DNA of 64,000 nt from the NCBI RefSeq assembly GCF_000186865.1, contig NW_008705562.1, positions 1,747,335 to 1,811,334 of the forward strand, given 5' to 3'. This stretch comes from Aureococcus anophagefferens (lineage: Eukaryota > Sar > Pelagophyceae > Pelagomonadales > Pelagomonadaceae). A program made the translations under genes and the position numbers. Positions 53,825 through 62,190 of the stretch are shown here, in pieces; the stretch's first letter is position 1; each line of letters starts with the position of its first letter. The notes under the pieces are model-generated. The model worked only from the letters and a program-made list of their open reading frames with translations. It was not told the origin of the DNA and did not search any database.

Positions 53825-54841
53825 ATGAACAACCTCATCGACGGGTTGCTCGTCGACGTCTACGCCTACCTCCTGCCGGAGCTGGGCCACGCGGCGGCGA
53901 GCTCGCAGTTCGTGCGGGCGGCGGACTGCGCGGGCCGCATGCGCATCGCCGAGACCTACGCCGAGTGCTGCGAGGTCGAGCCCGCGGACGTCGGCGGCGC
54001 GTGCTCGTGGCGGGGCCTCGCGGCGTGCTGGGCGCGGAACGCGGTCTGGCTGCGGGCGTCGCCCCGGGACGTCGTCGCCGGGCCCGGCCTCCCCGAGCCG
54101 GCCGACGCTCGGGGCGCCGGGAGCGCCGACGACGGCGGCGACGTCGTCGCGTGGCGCGACGCGCTCCGCCGGGGCCCGCGCGCCGTGCCCCGCGCGCGCA
54201 ACGGCCTCGTGCTCCGGGGCGGCGGCGACGACATCCTCGAGGGCACGGTGCTCGTCGTCGCGTCGGCCCGCGGCGACTGCACCATCTTCGACGCGGCCCA
54301 CGACGACGGCGCGAGCCGCCTCGAGCTCTGCCACGGATACCCGCCCGAGTCGCAGGACGCGGCCGCGCCGCGCATCTCCCTCTTCTCCCCGGCCGGCGGC
54401 GGCGGGCCCGCGGCCATCCACCGCGGCTCCACGCGGTCCACGGGCGAGCCCCACGTCTACAGCGTCGCGCTGCGCCGCGAGGCGCAGCCGAGCCTCGACG
54501 TCGACGCGGAGCTCAACGCGGACCTGCGCGCCGACGTCTTCGTCGACGCGCGCCGCGAGGTCGCCGACGCGGCGCTCCGCGCCTCGCGGGGCTTCTCCGA
54601 CCGCATCGTCCTCGGGGCGGACCACCAGGGCCGCTGGCCGCTCAACGGCGCGATCCGCGCCTTCGCGCTCTTCCGCGGCCGCGTGCCCGACGCGTTCCGC
54701 GCGGCGCTGGAGCGCGCGCTCGCCGCCAAGCACGGCATCGACGTCGCCGCGGACGCCACGTCCGACGACGCGCCCATGGACGACGCGGGCGACGACGACT
54801 CCGACGACGACGACTTCTTCGACGACGCGGACGACGAGTGA
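53825..54841 (+). CDS. LamG-like protein with acidic tail
   Basis: The protein has 338 residues from the ATG at 53825. The first 45 (NNLIDGLLVDVYAYLLPELG and on) are a short helical F-box-like module. The middle (about 120-310) is a beta-sandwich of the laminin-G/concanavalin type: NGLVLRGGGDDILEGTVLVV, CTIFDAAHDDGASRLEL and FSDRIVLGADHQGRWPLNGA, then IRAFALFRGRVP. The C-terminal 25 residues are almost all Asp/Ser. No signal peptide is present, so an intracellular role is likely; the ligand is unknown. Confidence 0.65.
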   Translation: MNNLIDGLLVDVYAYLLPELGHAAASSQFVRAADCAGRMRIAETYAECCEVEPADVGGACSWRGLAACWARNAVWLRASPRDVVAGPGLPEPADARGAGSADDGGDVVAWRDALRRGPRAVPRARNGLVLRGGGDDILEGTVLVVASARGDCTIFDAAHDDGASRLELCHGYPPESQDAAAPRISLFSPAGGGGPAAIHRGSTRSTGEPHVYSVALRREAQPSLDVDAELNADLRADVFVDARREVADAALRASRGFSDRIVLGADHQGRWPLNGAIRAFALFRGRVPDAFRAALERALAAKHGIDVAADATSDDAPMDDAGDDDSDDDDFFDDADDE

Positions 54842-54981
54842 GCGCGAAAGGCGCGCCCCCTAAGACTATCGAAGCTGGGTGGACGGTCGACCCCCCGGGT
54901 ACAAAAGAGGGCGTCTTGCGACGCGACGAGGGGCCGCGCCCCGAAGACCATCGAAGCTGGTGGGGCGGCGCAAGATTACGA
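54842..54981. repeat. two-copy direct repeat between convergent genes
   Basis: The words GACTATCGAAGCTGGGTGG (near 54864) and GACCATCGAAGCTGGTGGGG (near 54947) are close copies, each preceded by a CCCC-rich stretch. They lie between the stop codons of two convergent genes and may belong to both 3' untranslated regions. Confidence 0.6.
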
Positions 54982-55923
54982 CTACGCGAAGAGGGGCCGC
55001 GGCGTGACGATCGCGGAGTCGACGTCGAACTTCGTCGGCTTCGCGTTGTCGAGGCCGAGCGCGTCGGCGAGGATGCGCCGCGACCGCACGTGGGGCGTCA
55101 GGTTGCAGAGCGCGCCCTTGGCGGCGGCCTGGCACTGGCCCGAGCCCGTCCGGCGCAGCGCGATGAGGGGCTTGGACGCGCCCGCTAAAGCGATGCGCTC
55201 CCGGTTCTCGTCGCAGTCGAAGCCGAGGCGCCAGAGCGCCGCGGCGCACTGGAACTGGAGCTGGTCGCTCGACTCCGATCTGAGCAGCGGGGTCACGAGC
55301 GCGGGGATCGCCGCCTGGCCCACGCGCTTCCGCGACGATCCGTCCGTGAGCGCGCCGAGCGCCCAGGCCGCGCGCTCGCGCGCCGCGTTCGTGTCGCTCC
55401 TGTCCAGGGCCTCGACGAAGATCTCGATCGCGCCCGCGTCGACGAGCGCGCCGCGGTTCGCCGCGTGGCCCGCGAGGGCCGCGAGCACGCGGAGCGCGTC
55501 CCGCTTGCCGGCGCCGCGGAGCAGGCCCGCGACGGCGCGGATCGTCTCCGGCGACGCGGCGGCGCCGCCGGCGTCGGCGACGGCGACGGCGCGGGCCCGC
55601 GCGGCCTCGGCGACGCAGCCGTCCGAGTTCGACGACCAGAGCTCGACGAGCAGCCCGAACTCCGTGGCGTCGACGGGCGCCGCGGCGGCGGCGGCGCTGC
55701 CGGACGCGGTCGTCGTGACCTTGTGGCCCGTGATCGTCTTCTCCTTGCTCGACTGGGCGCCGGCGTTGCGCGCGGCGGTCACGGTCTTGTCGTGGCTCTT
55801 GGGCGGCGAGGCGGGCTGCCCCTTGCGCGCCTCGACCAGGGGGCTGCCCCGCGCGCTCTTGCCGACGAGGCGGCGTCTCGTGAAGGGGCTCTTGGGGGTC
55901 GTCGGGTCCTGCTGCTTGCCCAT
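54982..55923 (-). CDS. armadillo-repeat protein
   Basis: The protein has 313 residues from the ATG at 55923. The first 80 are basic, Ser/Thr/Pro-rich and probably disordered (KSPFTRRRLVGKSARGSP). From about 85 onward there are armadillo-type helical repeats: ATEFGLLVELWSSNSD, IRAVAGLLRGAGKRDALRVL, ALVDAGAIEIFVEALDRSD, ARERAAWALGALTDGSS, FQCAAALWRLGFDCDENRER and GQCQAAAKGALCNLTP. ARM folds bind peptides or partner proteins; no enzymatic motif is present. A (GTGCTG)4 run lies eight bases upstream of the start. Confidence 0.75.
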   Translation of the reverse strand: MGKQQDPTTPKSPFTRRRLVGKSARGSPLVEARKGQPASPPKSHDKTVTAARNAGAQSSKEKTITGHKVTTTASGSAAAAAAPVDATEFGLLVELWSSNSDGCVAEAARARAVAVADAGGAAASPETIRAVAGLLRGAGKRDALRVLAALAGHAANRGALVDAGAIEIFVEALDRSDTNAARERAAWALGALTDGSSRKRVGQAAIPALVTPLLRSESSDQLQFQCAAALWRLGFDCDENRERIALAGASKPLIALRRTGSGQCQAAAKGALCNLTPHVRSRRILADALGLDNAKPTKFDVDSAIVTPRPLFA

Positions 55924-56258
55924 GGTGCGTGTGCTGGTGCTGGTGCTGGTGCTGCGTTTGTTTCGTTTCGCTTTGTTGCGAGAAGTTTCGGGAACTCGAG
56001 GAGAGCTCGAATCAGGCCGCTCGGTGCGCAATCTTGGCCGACCTTGGCCCCGGCCAATCGCGTAAAAGCATCATGTTGCCCTCGGGAGCCTCGCCGGCTT
56101 GCAGCGTCTGCCTCAGTGCCCTCGCCTCGACCACCTCGCATCGCCACGAGATCGCAGCGCGCGCGCAAGTGCATCAACGTGCATAGCTTCTCGTCGCGCA
56201 TCGAAGCTCGCCAATTCATCGCATCGCGTCGACGCGGTAAACGCTCCGCGCGCTGCGC
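55924..56258. other. divergent intergenic region
   Basis: This 335-base gap separates the ARM-repeat and HbpS-like starts. It holds a hexamer microsatellite, (GTGCTG)4, at 55931-55954. No RNA gene or element is recognised. Confidence 0.5.
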
Positions 56259-57038
56259 ATGGCTCGCATGCATTGGCTGCGGCGCGTCGTGTGCCTCCTG
56301 GCGGCGCGGCGCTGCCTCGCGTCCTTGTCGCCGCTCGTCGCCGGCCCGCGGCAGCTCACGCTCGAGGCCGCCGACGCCATGGCCTCCGCGGCGCTGCGCG
56401 AGGCGGCGGCGCGCGAGTTCAACGACGTGTCCGTGAGCGTCGTCGACGCGTCGGGCCGCGAGCTCGTGCACAAGGCGCACCCGGGCTGCCCGCGGCTGAT
56501 CCCGCACCTCGCGCGCGCCAAGGCGGGCTGCGTCATCGGTCTGCACGCGCCGACGCGCGCCGTCAAGGACAAGTACCTGCCGGAGAAGCTCGCGCAGCTC
56601 CTGGGCACGACCGTCGTCGCCGCGGCCGCGACGGCGACGAACTTCGTCGCCGTGCCCGGCGGCGTGCTCTGCCGCGACCCCGTCGACGGCGCCGTCGTCG
56701 GCGCCATCGGCGTCAGCGGCGCGTCGTCCGACGAGGACGAGCACTGCGCCGTCGTCGGCGCGGCCGCCGCGGGCCTCGCGACCGAGCCGGCGAGCAGCCC
56801 GCTCGACGACGTCGACGACGAGGCAGACGATGCGGACATCGAAGAGGACGCGGAGGAGGAGGACGAGGATGTCATCGAGGAAGCGGACGCGGAGGAAGTG
56901 GACGAGGAGGACGAGGATGACGGCGAGGAAGAGGAGGAGGACGAAGAGGACGCCGACGACGACGACGACGACGACGAGTATGACGACGACGACGAGTATG
57001 ACGATGACGACGACGACGAAGAGGAATATGACGAGTAA
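56259..57038 (+). CDS. HbpS/GlcG-like (DUF336) protein with long acidic tail
   Basis: The protein has 259 residues. A hydrophobic, Arg-containing leader (ARMHWLRRVVCLLAARRCLA) may target it to the secretory route or an organelle. The GlcG/HbpS fold spans about 30-175: VSVSVVDASGRELVHKAHPG, AKAGCVIGLHAPTRAV, AVPGGVLCRDPVDGAVVGAI and GVSGASSDEDEHCAVVG. Bacterial members bind or degrade haem. The last 80 residues are almost entirely Asp and Glu, encoded by GAC/GAG repeats; such a tail may bind metal or basic proteins. Tail length may vary between strains. Confidence 0.78.
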   Translation: MARMHWLRRVVCLLAARRCLASLSPLVAGPRQLTLEAADAMASAALREAAAREFNDVSVSVVDASGRELVHKAHPGCPRLIPHLARAKAGCVIGLHAPTRAVKDKYLPEKLAQLLGTTVVAAAATATNFVAVPGGVLCRDPVDGAVVGAIGVSGASSDEDEHCAVVGAAAAGLATEPASSPLDDVDDEADDADIEEDAEEEDEDVIEEADAEEVDEEDEDDGEEEEEDEEDADDDDDDDEYDDDDEYDDDDDDEEEYDE

Positions 57039-57143
57039 GCTGTGGTGTGCCTAGATCAACTGGGGAATGCTCCATCTCGTTGAAGTTCACGATGGCGTTG
57101 CTCTCGGAGAGGCTGCCCGGCATCCCCGCTGCTGTGAGAGCGC

Positions 57144-57599
57144 ATGGCGGCCCTGGACGAGGCCGAGCCCGAGTTTGGGGACTTGACCGACGAGGTGCGC
57201 GCCATCCACCGGAAGAAGTCCTTCCTGTCGCGGCTCTTCGGCTCGAAGCGGAAGGCGCGGCGGCCGACGGAGCGGCCGGCCCACGTGCCCGAGCCGGAGC
57301 CCGGCTTCGAGGACCTGTCGACGACGGCCCACGCGCTCGCCGCCGAGAGCCCGCGGCGGCGCGGCGGGCCGCCGCGGCCCGCCGACTTCGTCCCGGAGGT
57401 CGAGCCGGAGTTCGCGTCGTTCGGCGCCGAGGCGGAGAGCGTCGCGCGGTCCGACAAGCGGCTCATGAAGGCCGCTTCGCGGCGGTCGAGGCGGCCGCCG
57501 CCCGCGGCGCGGCGGCCCGAGGCCCTGGAGATGGAGGAGGAGGAGGCGGGCTACGAGTGCGCGGCCGCGGAGCACACGCGGATCCGGAGCCCGCGATAG
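57144..57599 (+). CDS. small protein with three E-x-E-P-x-F repeats
   Basis: The protein has 151 residues. Three related segments occur at about 6-27, 49-70 and 85-107: EAEPEFGDLTDEVRAIHRKK, EPEPGFEDLSTTAHALAAES and EVEPEFASFGAEAESVARSD. Each is followed by a basic stretch, the first with KKSFLSRLFGSKRKARR. The acidic-aromatic-basic layout could be a repeated short binding motif. I do not recognise the family. Its TAG is three bases from the stop of the convergent MFS gene. Confidence 0.6.
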   Translation: MAALDEAEPEFGDLTDEVRAIHRKKSFLSRLFGSKRKARRPTERPAHVPEPEPGFEDLSTTAHALAAESPRRRGGPPRPADFVPEVEPEFASFGAEAESVARSDKRLMKAASRRSRRPPPAARRPEALEMEEEEAGYECAAAEHTRIRSPR

Positions 57600-57602
57600 G
57601 CG

Positions 57603-58955
57603 CTAGCAGCTTATGGCGTCGGTCGCGAGGAGGGCCTCGGAGAGGGTCCCGCCGCGCTTCTTGCGGCGCGGCGGCGCGAAGACGAGGAGCGCGAAGGCGG
57701 CGGCCGCCGTCGCGACGAGGGGGTAGTTCGCGGCCGCGGGCCGGCCCGCGCGCGCGAGGGCCGCGTAGGCCGCGCCGAGCAAGGCGGGCGCGACGAGCCC
57801 GACGAGCGACTCGACGGCGCCGAGGCCGCCGAGGACCTTGCCCGCGTCGCTCTCGCCGATGGCCTCGACGACCAAGGCGCGGTGCGCGGGATTCGCGGCC
57901 GCGAGCGGCGCGGCCAGCGGCAGGAGGCCGAAGAGCGCCTTGCCGCCGAGCGCGCGCGGCGGCACGAGCGCGAGGCCCAGCGCCAGCAAGCCCGAGCAGA
58001 AGGGGCCGCAGCGCGCGAGCGCGAGGTTCGCGTCGCGGCCGGGCGCGAGCCGCTTCGCGAGCGGCTCGCCGATGAGCGCGCCCGCGGTGGCCATGGCGCC
58101 GAGGATGCTCGCGTAGAGGCCGACCTCGCCCTTGGACATGGTCCGCGCGAGGTACTGGACGACGAAGCCGCCGCCGGTCGCGTTGCACATGATGAGGCCC
58201 CACGCGACGCTCAACGCGAACGCCGGCGACGACGGCGACAGCAGGAGCGCCACACCCCTGCCCGCGTCGCGCAGCGACGCGAGGGCGCCGCGCGGCGCGC
58301 CGCCGGCGGGCTTGGCGGCGACGGGGGGAACGCGCGCGACGCCCGCGAGCGAGACGAGGAACGCGGCGGCCGCGGCGGCGAGCGTCGCCGCGGACCCGAA
58401 GCGCTCCGCGGCGACGCCCGCGGCCACGGGCGCGGCCGCGAAGGCGCCGAAGAGCGACACGGCGATGGGCCGGAACCCGGCCGTCGCCGCCGCCTCGGGC
58501 CCGCGCGCGGAGTCCGACGGCTCGACGGCGGCGGCGGCGGGCGCGCGCGCCGCGTAGGCGTAGGCGGCCGTGAGGAGGCCGAAGTAGCCGCCCGCGAGGC
58601 CGAAGAGCGCGCCGCTCGCCGCCAGCGCGGCGAACGGCAGCTCGAACCACGCGTACGCCGCCGCGGCCGCGGCGCTCGCGGCGCCGCCGACGCACGCGAC
58701 GGCCATGGGCAGCCGCGGGCCGCGCGCGTCCGCGACGCCGCCGAGCCACGCGCCGACGACGGTCTGGGGAATGCCCTGGATCAACCCGTAGGCGACGAGC
58801 AACTTCGCGGCGCGCGACGCGCAGGGGTCGTCGGAGTCGGCGCCGTCGCAGCGTTTCTTCTCCCGCGCGACGACCTCCAAGGGGACGACGGTGGCGATGA
58901 CGATGCACGTGGCGAAGAACAAGGTGGTGACGAAGAGCAGCGACCGCTGCACCAT
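57603..58955 (-). CDS. major facilitator superfamily transporter
   Basis: The protein has 450 residues from the ATG at 58955. About twelve hydrophobic segments are visible, starting with SLLFVTTLFFATCIVIATVV. The MFS loop motif between segments 2 and 3 is present in the form GAWLGGVADARGPRLPMAVA. The central loop is rich in Pro/Ala. The C-terminal half repeats the pattern (LAKRLAPGRDANLALARCG). The layout resembles TetA-like or MFSD10/14-like exporters. The substrate is unknown. The N-terminal extracytosolic loop contains two Cys (KRCDGADSDDPCAS). Confidence 0.8.
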   Translation of the reverse strand: MVQRSLLFVTTLFFATCIVIATVVPLEVVAREKKRCDGADSDDPCASRAAKLLVAYGLIQGIPQTVVGAWLGGVADARGPRLPMAVACVGGAASAAAAAAYAWFELPFAALAASGALFGLAGGYFGLLTAAYAYAARAPAAAAVEPSDSARGPEAAATAGFRPIAVSLFGAFAAAPVAAGVAAERFGSAATLAAAAAAFLVSLAGVARVPPVAAKPAGGAPRGALASLRDAGRGVALLLSPSSPAFALSVAWGLIMCNATGGGFVVQYLARTMSKGEVGLYASILGAMATAGALIGEPLAKRLAPGRDANLALARCGPFCSGLLALGLALVPPRALGGKALFGLLPLAAPLAAANPAHRALVVEAIGESDAGKVLGGLGAVESLVGLVAPALLGAAYAALARAGRPAAANYPLVATAAAAFALLVFAPPRRKKRGGTLSEALLATDAISC

Positions 58956-59288
58956 CGTGTGCGCCGTGTCGGAAGGCTTCCAGTCAGAGGCGCATGATGA
59001 CGAGGGCGGTCTGTGAAGTGATGCTGAACTCAATTAAAGTCCTAATTAAACTCAAGGGGACCTCTGCGCGCATGCGAGCGGCTCAAGCCCTGGGCTCGTT
59101 ACGGGGGCGCCCGTGCGTGGCACGGAGGTGGGGCCGCCGGCGGAGCGTCATTTCGGGGGAGCGACACAGGGAGGAATCGATGGAAGGGAGGAAGGACGGG
59201 AGGGGGAGGCGTACTAGTAGGGAAAGGAGAAGCCTGGACGGCGCCGGCCTCGACGGGACGTCCCCGCGCGCTGGATGAAGCAGGGATC
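58956..59288. other. intergenic region with repeat fragments
   Basis: This 333-base stretch lies upstream of the MFS gene. It contains an AT-rich core (CTCAATTAAAGTCCTAATT near 59030), the probable MFS promoter. At 59232-59263 lies a 31-base word that recurs at 59311-59343 and, diverged, at about 61029-61062. Confidence 0.5.
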
Positions 59289-59657
59289 TCAGATCCGAGC
59301 GACGGGGTCCGCCTGGACGGCGCCGGCCTCGACCCGGACGTCCTTCGGCGCGTCGGACGCCGTCTCGTCCTTCGCGTGGGTGAAGGAGCCGAGGCGCGCG
59401 GCCTCGGCGCGGAAGAGCGTCGCCGCGGCCGCGTAGAACGCGCGCTCGCGGAAGTGGCCCGAGGCCGCGTAGAGCGCGGCGGCGAAGGACGCGACCCCGA
59501 GGCCCAGCATGTCCGACGCGCCGCTCACGGCCTCGGCGACGACCGACGCGCGCGCGGCCCTCGCGAACAGGGACGTTCCGTAGGTCGTAGGCTCGTAGGC
59601 ACCGGCCGAGGCTACGTAGGCTCGTAGGTACCTACGCGGTCCGTTGTAGGCTCCCAA
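59289..59657 (-). pseudogene. probable gene fragment (C-terminal exon), no start codon
   Basis: The minus frame 59657-59289 has no ATG near its start and reads through the foldback element into a plausible protein segment. That segment runs from FARAARASVVAEAVSGASD, through membrane-like FAAALYAASGHFRER, to the end DVRVEAGAVQADPVARI. The last 17 codons recur as DVPVEAGSVQAKPVARI plus stop at about 61012-61062 in the second copy of the duplication, where everything upstream is missing. A frame-shifted third trace lies at 59232-59263. A relic of a gene that was part of the tandem unit is the simplest reading; a live exon with distant partners is possible. Confidence 0.4.
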
Positions 59658-59756
59658 CGGACAGCCCCCCAGTGGGAGCCCACGTAGGTCCGTAGGCTCG
59701 AGTCGAGGCTACGTAGGCGCGTAGGCACCTACGTAGCCACCTACGGAACGTCCCAG
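59568..59756. mobile_element. foldback introner-like element with 18-bp TIRs
   Basis: A 189-bp element has the ends CAGGGACGTTCCGTAGGT (59568-59585) and ACCTACGGAACGTCCCAG (59739-59756), inverted repeats with one mismatch. It is flanked by the perfect 8-bp duplication CTCGCGAA (59560-59567 and 59757-59764). The interior is filled with nested GTAGGCTCGTAGG-type inverted repeats, so a single strand would fold strongly. The structure matches the two intron elements above, but no canonical splice pair restores the target on either strand. Confidence 0.82.
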
Positions 59757-59856
59757 CTCGCGAAGACCCGAGAAGAGCAGCCTCCTTACGCCGCGGGGAT
59801 CGCCCCCGCGCGCTTGTGCGTCGGGGCGGGGCGCCGGGCGTCGGCATCGGGGGACT

Positions 59857-60862
59857 TCAGTAGGGCACCATGACCTGCTGGCCCGCGGCCGCGCCCGGCG
59901 GCACGGCGAACATCATGGTCTGGCCGTTCGGCGCCTGGACCTGGAGCTGCGTGCCCGCGTAGACGCCCTCGGGGATGACGACGGGGAACGTGCGGGGCTG
60001 GCCCGCGGGCGGGTAGTTCTGGTGGGCCATCTGCTGCGGCCGCGGCGCGGACGGGTATTCGGGCTCGTACTTGGGCGCGGCGGCGAACTGGCCGCCGCCG
60101 CCCGCGGAGACGGCGGCGAGCGTGCCGCTCTTCTCGCGCTCCGTGAGCTCGTAGTGGACCTGGGCGTGCATGCAGCCCGCCGTCGTGTAGAAGACGATGT
60201 CCGCGATGAGGTCGAGGATGTTCGCGAGATCGCGGAACGACGGGTCGAACATCGCCGCGAGGTGGCAGATGCAGGCAAGCATCTGGACGCAGTTGTTGAA
60301 GCGGATGATGCGCCGGTCGCAGGGGTCCGACTGGAGGTCGTACTTGTCCATGACGTACCTGACGCGCGGACGCGCGTCGACGGCGGCCCCGGGCGGGAGC
60401 GACGCCGGACCGCGTACATGCGCGTCGAGCTCAGCGAGCAGGACAGGCAGCAGAAGCCCTCGAGGGCGAGGCAGCAGGGGTTGCCCTGGTCGCCGATGGA
60501 GCCGGCCTTGAAGCAGCAGCGGTCGTAGTAGCCCTGGCAGCACACGTACGCGTCCATGTTGCCCTCGAGCGCCTTGTGGCCTGCCGGGACGACCGTTCGA
60601 AACATACACCGGGGCGTGTGCGTGGACGCCGGACAATCGGACGCATGTAGCAGTTCGTGAAGGGCAGGAAGCAGGGCAGGCCGCCGCAGCAGCAGGCGAG
60701 CGGGTCCTTGCAGGGGGCGTCCTGCATGCCCGTCTTGAACATGTTCTGGCGCCCGCCGCGCGCGTCGTTCTCGTGCGGGGAGTCATCCTGCGGGGGGTGC
60801 GGCGTCGAGGCGGCGGGTTTCGGCGTGCGACGCGGGCGGCGCGCGAAGAAGCAAAGGCACAT
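59857..60862 (-). CDS. Cys-rich PLAC8-like membrane protein, copy 1, three exons
   Basis: Exons 60862-60643, 60580-60418 and 60358-59857 give 294 residues. After a basic head the Cys-rich core reads CKDPLACCCGGLPCFLPFTN, then across introns CYMRHKALEGNMDAYVCCQG, CCLALEGFCCLSC and RIIRFNNCVQMLACICHL, as in PLAC8/DUF614-like proteins of protists. A second hydrophobic stretch ends near YTTAGCMHAQVHYEL. The C-terminus carries a repeated V-(I/P)-P-x-G-x-x-x-G motif (IPEGVYAGTQLQVQAPNG, then VPPGAAAGQQVMVPY). PLAC8 relatives affect metal transport and cell size, but function here is unknown. Both introns are needed to link the Cys-rich frames. Confidence 0.75.
60359..60417 (-). other. 59-bp GT-AG intron, PLAC8-like copy 1
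   Basis: The donor is GTACGCGG at 60417 and the acceptor TCAG at 60359, followed by GTACGTCA; the two words share their first five bases. Splicing gives STRMYVMDKYDLQ. CGGCGT lies at intron bases 11-16. Confidence 0.75.
60581..60642 (-). other. 62-bp GT-AG intron, PLAC8-like copy 1
   Basis: The donor is GTCCGATT at 60642 and the acceptor GGCAG at 60581. Splicing gives NCYMRHKALEGNMD, linking two Cys-rich frames. CGGCGT lies at intron bases 12-17. Confidence 0.75.
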
Positions 60863-61154
60863 CCTGCCGTCGCGACGCTCGGGCTCGATAGAGGACTTGA
60901 TAGAGGACTGGCCTCCCACAGGACACCCCTGGCCACTCGTTACTTGTGGTTTTCAGCGACACAGGCCGCTGGAGGCTCGCTGGGGGAGATATGGACGGAG
61001 CAGCGATGTCAGATCCGAGCGACAGGCTTCGCCTGGACGGAGCCGGCTTCGACCGGGACGTCCAACCAAGAAGAACAGCCCCCTTACGTCGCGGGGGTCG
61101 CTTCCGCGCGCTCGTGCGTCGGGGCGGGGCGCCGGGCGTCGGCATCGGGGGACT
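60863..61154. other. region between the two PLAC8-like copies
   Basis: This 292-base stretch holds the copy 1 promoter (CGATAGAGGACTTGATAGAG near 60889 is a short direct repeat) and the copy 2 3' flank. The latter includes the remnant reading DVPVEAGSVQAKPVARI plus stop on the minus strand at about 61012-61062. Confidence 0.55.
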
Positions 61155-62190
61155 TCAGTAGGGCACCAAGACCTGCTGGCCCGCGGTCGCGCCCGGCGGC
61201 ACGGCGAACATCATGGTCTGGCCGTTCGGCGCCTGGACCTGGAGCTGCGTGCCCGCGTAGACGCCCTCGGGGATGACGACGGGGAACGTGCGGGGCTGGC
61301 CCGCCGGCACGGCGACGGCGGCCACGGGCGGCGCGGGCGGGTAGTTCTGGTGGGCCATCTGCTGCGGCCGCGGCGCGGACGGGTATTCGGGCTCGTACTT
61401 GGGCGCGGCGGCGAACTGGCCGCCGCCGCCCGCGGAGACGGCGGCGAGCGTGCCGCTCTTCTCGCGCTCCGTGAGCTCGTAGTGGACCTGGGCGTGCATG
61501 CAGCCCGCCGTCGTGTAGAAGACGATGTTTGCGATGAGGTCGAGGATGTCCGCGAGATCGCGGAACGACGGGTCGAACATGGCCGCGAGGTGGCAGATGC
61601 AGGCCAGCATCTGGACGCAGTTGTTGAAGCGGATGATGCGCCGGTCGCAAGGGTCCGACTGGAGGTCGTACTTGTCCATGACGTACCTGACGCGCGGACG
61701 CGCGTCGACGGCGGCCCCGGGCGGGAGCGACGCCGGAACGCGTACATGCGCGTCGATTCCAGCGAGCAGGACAGGCAGCAGAAGCCCTCGAGGGCGAGGC
61801 AGCAGGGGTTGCCCTGGTCGCCGATGGAGCCGGCCTTGAAGCAGCAGCGGTCGTAGTAGCCCTGGCAGCACACGTACGCGTCCATGTTGCCCTCGAGCGC
61901 CTTGTGGCCTGCCGGGAAGACCGTTCGAAACATACACCGGGGCGTGTGCGTGGACGCCGGACAATCGGACGCATGTAGCAGTTCGTGAAGGGCAGGAAGC
62001 AGGGCAGGCCGCCGCAGCAGCAGGCGAGCGGGTCCTTGCAGGGGGCGTCCTGCATGCCCGTCTTGAACATGTTCTGGCGCCCGCCGCGCGCGTCGTTCTC
62101 GTGCGGGGAGTCATCCTGCGGGGGGCGCGGCGTCGAGGCGGCGGGTTTCGGCGTGCGACGCGGGCGGCGCGCGAAGAAGCAGAGGCACAT
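61155..62190 (-). CDS. Cys-rich PLAC8-like membrane protein, copy 2, three exons
   Basis: Exons 62190-61971, 61908-61746 and 61686-61155 give 304 residues, ten more than copy 1. The extra residues (APPVAAVAV and flanks) extend the Pro/Ala linker before GQPRTFPVVIPEG. Otherwise the protein differs from copy 1 at only a few positions (for example SLESTR against SLSSTR, and VLVPY against VMVPY). The introns are at identical positions, so duplication followed intron gain. Both copies keep open frames and all Cys, which suggests both are expressed. Confidence 0.75.
61687..61745 (-). other. 59-bp GT-AG intron, PLAC8-like copy 2
   Basis: It is the counterpart of 60359-60417, with the same splice sites (GTACGCG at 61745, TCAG at 61687). 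Confidence 0.75.
61909..61970 (-). other. 62-bp GT-AG intron, PLAC8-like copy 2
   Basis: It is the counterpart of 60581-60642, nearly identical in sequence, with the same splice sites. Confidence 0.75.

Larger units (their letters stand above)
59783..60868. repeat. tandem duplication, copy 1 (PLAC8-like gene plus 3' flank)
   Basis: This segment is nearly identical to 61075-62196, including both introns and about 75 bases of 3' flank. Homology resumes further left at about 59285-59343, so copy 1 has about 420 extra bases that copy 2 lacks. Upstream homology ends a few bases before the start codon. Confidence 0.85.

Noticed and set aside
59632..59847. Open frame through the foldback element and the duplicated 3' flank
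   Set aside because: It is mostly composed of the element's repeats and the 3' flank of the PLAC8-like gene; the counterpart in copy 2 diverges immediately.
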